Assembly (NCBI GenBank): GCA_030429545.1
Contig: JAUIFF010000008.1
Coordinates: forward strand, 248,001-312,000
Reading direction: 5' to 3'
DNA from: Polyangia bacterium
Lineage (GTDB): Bacteria > Myxococcota_A > Polyangia > Nannocystales > Nannocystaceae
DNA length: 64,000 nt
The notes beneath the pieces are model-generated. The model saw only the letters and a list, made by a program, of their open reading frames with translations. It did not search any database and had not been told where the DNA came from. The translations under genes and the position numbers were made by a program. Of the stretch, positions 62,255-64,000 are shown in pieces; the first letter of the stretch is position 1, and every line of letters begins with the position of its first letter.

Positions 62255-62299
62255 GCTTATGGGCTTGCGGCCCGGGTGAGATCGGGGTGACGATAGGGC

Positions 62300-63700
62300 A
62301 TGCCGAATTACGGCGATATCGAGAAAATCCGTCCCGACAAGGTACGTCCCGTACGCGCTTTTTTTACCGGGGTCATCGGGCTCGCCCTGCGGATCTTCTT
62401 TCGCCGGATCGAGCTCTACGGCACCGAAAAGATGCCGCAGACCGGGCCGGTGATGTTTGTACTCAACCACATCAACGCCCTGATCGACCCCGGCATCTTG
62501 TTGGTGATGTCGCCGCGGCCGGTGAGCTTTTTGGCCAAGTCGACCCTCTACGGCATGCCGGTGGTTGGCGCTTTGGTGCGTGGGTTTGACTCGATTCCGA
62601 TTTTTCGGCGGATGGACGCCGACGGCAACAAAGTCGACAACAACCAAACATTTGTACTTGCACGCAAGTTGCTGTCCAACGGCGGCATCCTCGCGATCTT
62701 CCCCGAGGGGACCTCCCACAGCGACCCCAAGTTGCGGCCGATGAAAACCGGGGCTGCCCGGATAGCCCTTGGAGCCCAGCTCGCCGACCTCAAGATCGTG
62801 CCGATCGGTCTCGACTACGACGACAAGGAGAGGTTTCGCAGCAACGTATTGTTGTACTTTGGCGAGGCCTTCTCCCCGGGCGACCTGGTCGAGCTCGACG
62901 AATCGGGCGAGCCCCCGCGCACGCGTGTGCTGGAGCTGACCGAGGCCATTGGCCGTGCCCTCGGCGAGGTCACCATTCAAGCCGAGCACGCCGAGGCCCT
63001 GCGGCTGGTCGAACGGGCCGAACGGATCTTTACCTCGGAGCGTGTCGCTCAAGAGGGGGCACAGGCGAGTTTGGCTGAGCGCTTTGAGTTGCGTCGGCGA
63101 TTTGTCGCCGCCTATCACCGACTCAAGGCCGACTTCCCCGAACGGCTTCAGGGGCTCGAGCAGGAGATTTTGGGCTACGAGGAGGTGGCGGCCGAACTCG
63201 GGCTGGACCCGGGGGCACCGCTCCCGGCCCGGTTATCACTGGTACAGGCGCTCGCTGCCGGTGCCCGCAGTTTGCTGGTGACTGTGGTGTTGCTGCCGAT
63301 TGCGATGTTTGGGGTTGCGGCCCATTACCCGACCTACCGCGCGGTTGGGGCGTTTGCCCAACGCGGGGCCAAGGGCGACGATGACATGATCTCGACCATC
63401 AAAGTCATCAGCTCCGTGGTGTTTTTCCCCCTGACCTGGCTGGCGTTAACCCTGGCCGCGTATTTGTATACGCAATGTGTTTGGGCCTGGGCCGGGCTGT
63501 TGCTGCTGCCGCTCACCGGGTATCTCGCGCTGCAGTTTTACGAGCGATTTGGGCGGATGCTCGGGGCCGTGCGCGGGCTGGTCTTGATGTTGACCCGCGG
63601 TCAGGTCATCGCCCGCATGCGAGCTGCCCGGCGACACATCTTTGACACGATTGTCGCCTTGGGTGATCTGGTCGAAGCGCCAGACGCCGAGAACTCATAG
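62300..63700 (+). CDS. Glycerol-3-phosphate/lysophosphatidate acyltransferase (PlsC family)
   Basis: A 466-residue membrane-associated acyltransferase. Motif I is NHINALIDP (His and Asp separated by five residues, as in the yeast GPAT branch), motif II is IPIFRR, motif III is FPEGTSHSDP, and motif IV is IVPIGLDY. The C-terminal third carries helical segments (about 320-345, 378-420) that are probably transmembrane. It transfers an acyl chain to glycerol 3-phosphate or lysophosphatidate in phospholipid synthesis. ATG 62300 follows the M20 gene by 46 bp on the same strand. Confidence 0.88.
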   Translation: MPNYGDIEKIRPDKVRPVRAFFTGVIGLALRIFFRRIELYGTEKMPQTGPVMFVLNHINALIDPGILLVMSPRPVSFLAKSTLYGMPVVGALVRGFDSIPIFRRMDADGNKVDNNQTFVLARKLLSNGGILAIFPEGTSHSDPKLRPMKTGAARIALGAQLADLKIVPIGLDYDDKERFRSNVLLYFGEAFSPGDLVELDESGEPPRTRVLELTEAIGRALGEVTIQAEHAEALRLVERAERIFTSERVAQEGAQASLAERFELRRRFVAAYHRLKADFPERLQGLEQEILGYEEVAAELGLDPGAPLPARLSLVQALAAGARSLLVTVVLLPIAMFGVAAHYPTYRAVGAFAQRGAKGDDDMISTIKVISSVVFFPLTWLALTLAAYLYTQCVWAWAGLLLLPLTGYLALQFYERFGRMLGAVRGLVLMLTRGQVIARMRAARRHIFDTIVALGDLVEAPDAENS

Positions 63701-63784
63701 CCCGTAGGTGCTATTTGTGCCACCTCGGGCTGCTCGCGAGAACTCGACGGCACAATATTTTGTATGTACATTAAAATCCCGAGG

Positions 63785-64000
63785 CTAGGTCGCGGCATCG
63801 TCCGCGAGCAACTCGGCGACCAGCGCAAGCGCGGCCCCAACGGTACTGGCACGGACCTCATCCCGGCCGATATCGCCAAACTGGCAGCAGCGATGGCGGG
63901 TTGCTTGGCCAGTGCGTGCGGCCGCGATATGGACAAGGCCTGCCGGGCGAATCGGGCTCGCACTGCCCGGACCGGCCACACCCGTGACGGCCACGGCGAG
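63785..64000 (-). CDS. cinA: CinA C-terminal domain / NMN deamidase (partial)
   Basis: The 3' end of a leftward gene that continues past the window edge; 71 codons plus stop are visible. The motif AVTGVAGPGSASPIRPAGLVHIA is the core of the CinA C-terminal (PncC) domain, which hydrolyses nicotinamide mononucleotide to nicotinate mononucleotide. Whether the N-terminal CinA domain is also present cannot be seen. It converges on the acyltransferase gene; a perfect TGTATGTACA (63761) lies between the two stop codons. Confidence 0.8.
   Translation of the reverse strand, partial: LAVAVTGVAGPGSASPIRPAGLVHIAAARTGQATRHRCCQFGDIGRDEVRASTVGAALALVAELLADDAAT

Larger units (their letters stand above)
552..63771. 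repeat. Dispersed palindrome family TGYANNTRCA
   Basis: A 10-bp palindrome is scattered over the window. Exact copies start at 2098, 5460, 5883, 7292, 11329, 11722, 12904, 16938, 17092, 20430, 25737, 30468, 31095, 31904, 33542, 34792, 35725, 42121, 46778, 49252, 49942, 50839, 53494, 56029, 57026, 57191, 57197, 58654, 60173, 61008, 61747, 62653 and 63761. The best copies extend to TTGTANNTACAA. Looser copies (TGYNNNNRCA) include 553, 756, 15381, 22117, 25515, 26580, 26695, 34866, 35425, 46684 and 51186. About 27 of the 33 exact copies lie inside genes. The list was made by eye and may miss some. Confidence 0.8.

Overview
The window is GC-rich DNA (roughly 64 percent by eye) with about 50 protein genes and no rRNA, tRNA, IS element or CRISPR array that I can see. 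The protein inventory points to a predatory or soil/marine myxobacterium of the Nannocystineae (Nannocystis/Plesiocystis/Enhygromyxa type). The signs are many lipoproteins whose lipobox cysteine is followed by long Thr/Asp/Gly/Ser linkers, cysteine repeats of the myxobacterial type (CGDG...EECDDGN), an RCC1-repeat lipoprotein, an IgGFc-binding-type lipoprotein, a kinase/AAA/GAF/histidine-kinase giant protein, and a sigma factor close to a Ser/Thr kinase with TPRs. The taxonomic call is inference from family content only.

Layout. 0-10 kb: barrel-like protein, SRAP (YedK) protein, receiver-adenylate cyclase, alpha/beta hydrolase, LCAD-type acyl-CoA dehydrogenase, hydrolase-like lipoprotein, YwaF-like membrane protein, and a thioesterase coupled to a possible nuclease-fold protein. 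10-19 kb: 1751-residue hybrid kinase, TerB-like small protein coupled to a class I terpene synthase, FMN glutamate-synthase-domain protein. 19-29 kb: ferritin-like lipoprotein, small Fis-like regulator, K+ channel coupled to a propeller-like lipoprotein, degenerate SNase-like membrane protein, MFS exporter, and a GH45 endoglucanase lipoprotein. 29-39 kb: molybdopterin oxidoreductase, GST-like protein, macro-domain protein, RCC1 lipoprotein, MiaE, and a lipoprotein/histidine-kinase junction expanded into five tandem 78/79-bp repeats. 39-49 kb: Cys-repeat lipoprotein, NRDE protein, copper monooxygenase-like lipoprotein with CxxCH, TatB/TatC, DeoC-Udp pair, large TM-helix channel. 49-64 kb: IgGFc-type lipoprotein, sigma factor and Ser/Thr kinase, DUF1566-like lipoprotein, M1-type metallopeptidase with an overlapping membrane gene, TsaE, a 63-residue bacterial histone, M20 peptidase, PlsC/GPAT acyltransferase, and the 3' end of a CinA/PncC gene.

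How the genes work together. Real operon-like units are few: tatB-tatC, deoC-udp (ATGA overlap), channel-lipoprotein (TGATG), M1 peptidase-membrane protein (GTGA), terpene synthase-TerB-like, GST-macro domain. Most other genes stand alone, as is usual in myxobacteria.

Three observations stand out. (1) A short dispersed palindrome, TGYANNTRCA (extended form close to TTGTANNTACAA), occurs at least 33 times, mostly inside genes, where base composition predicts about two. (2) A stand-alone histone-fold protein is followed by a strong terminator. (3) A tandem array duplicates the stop codon of one gene together with the ribosome-binding site and start codon of the next.
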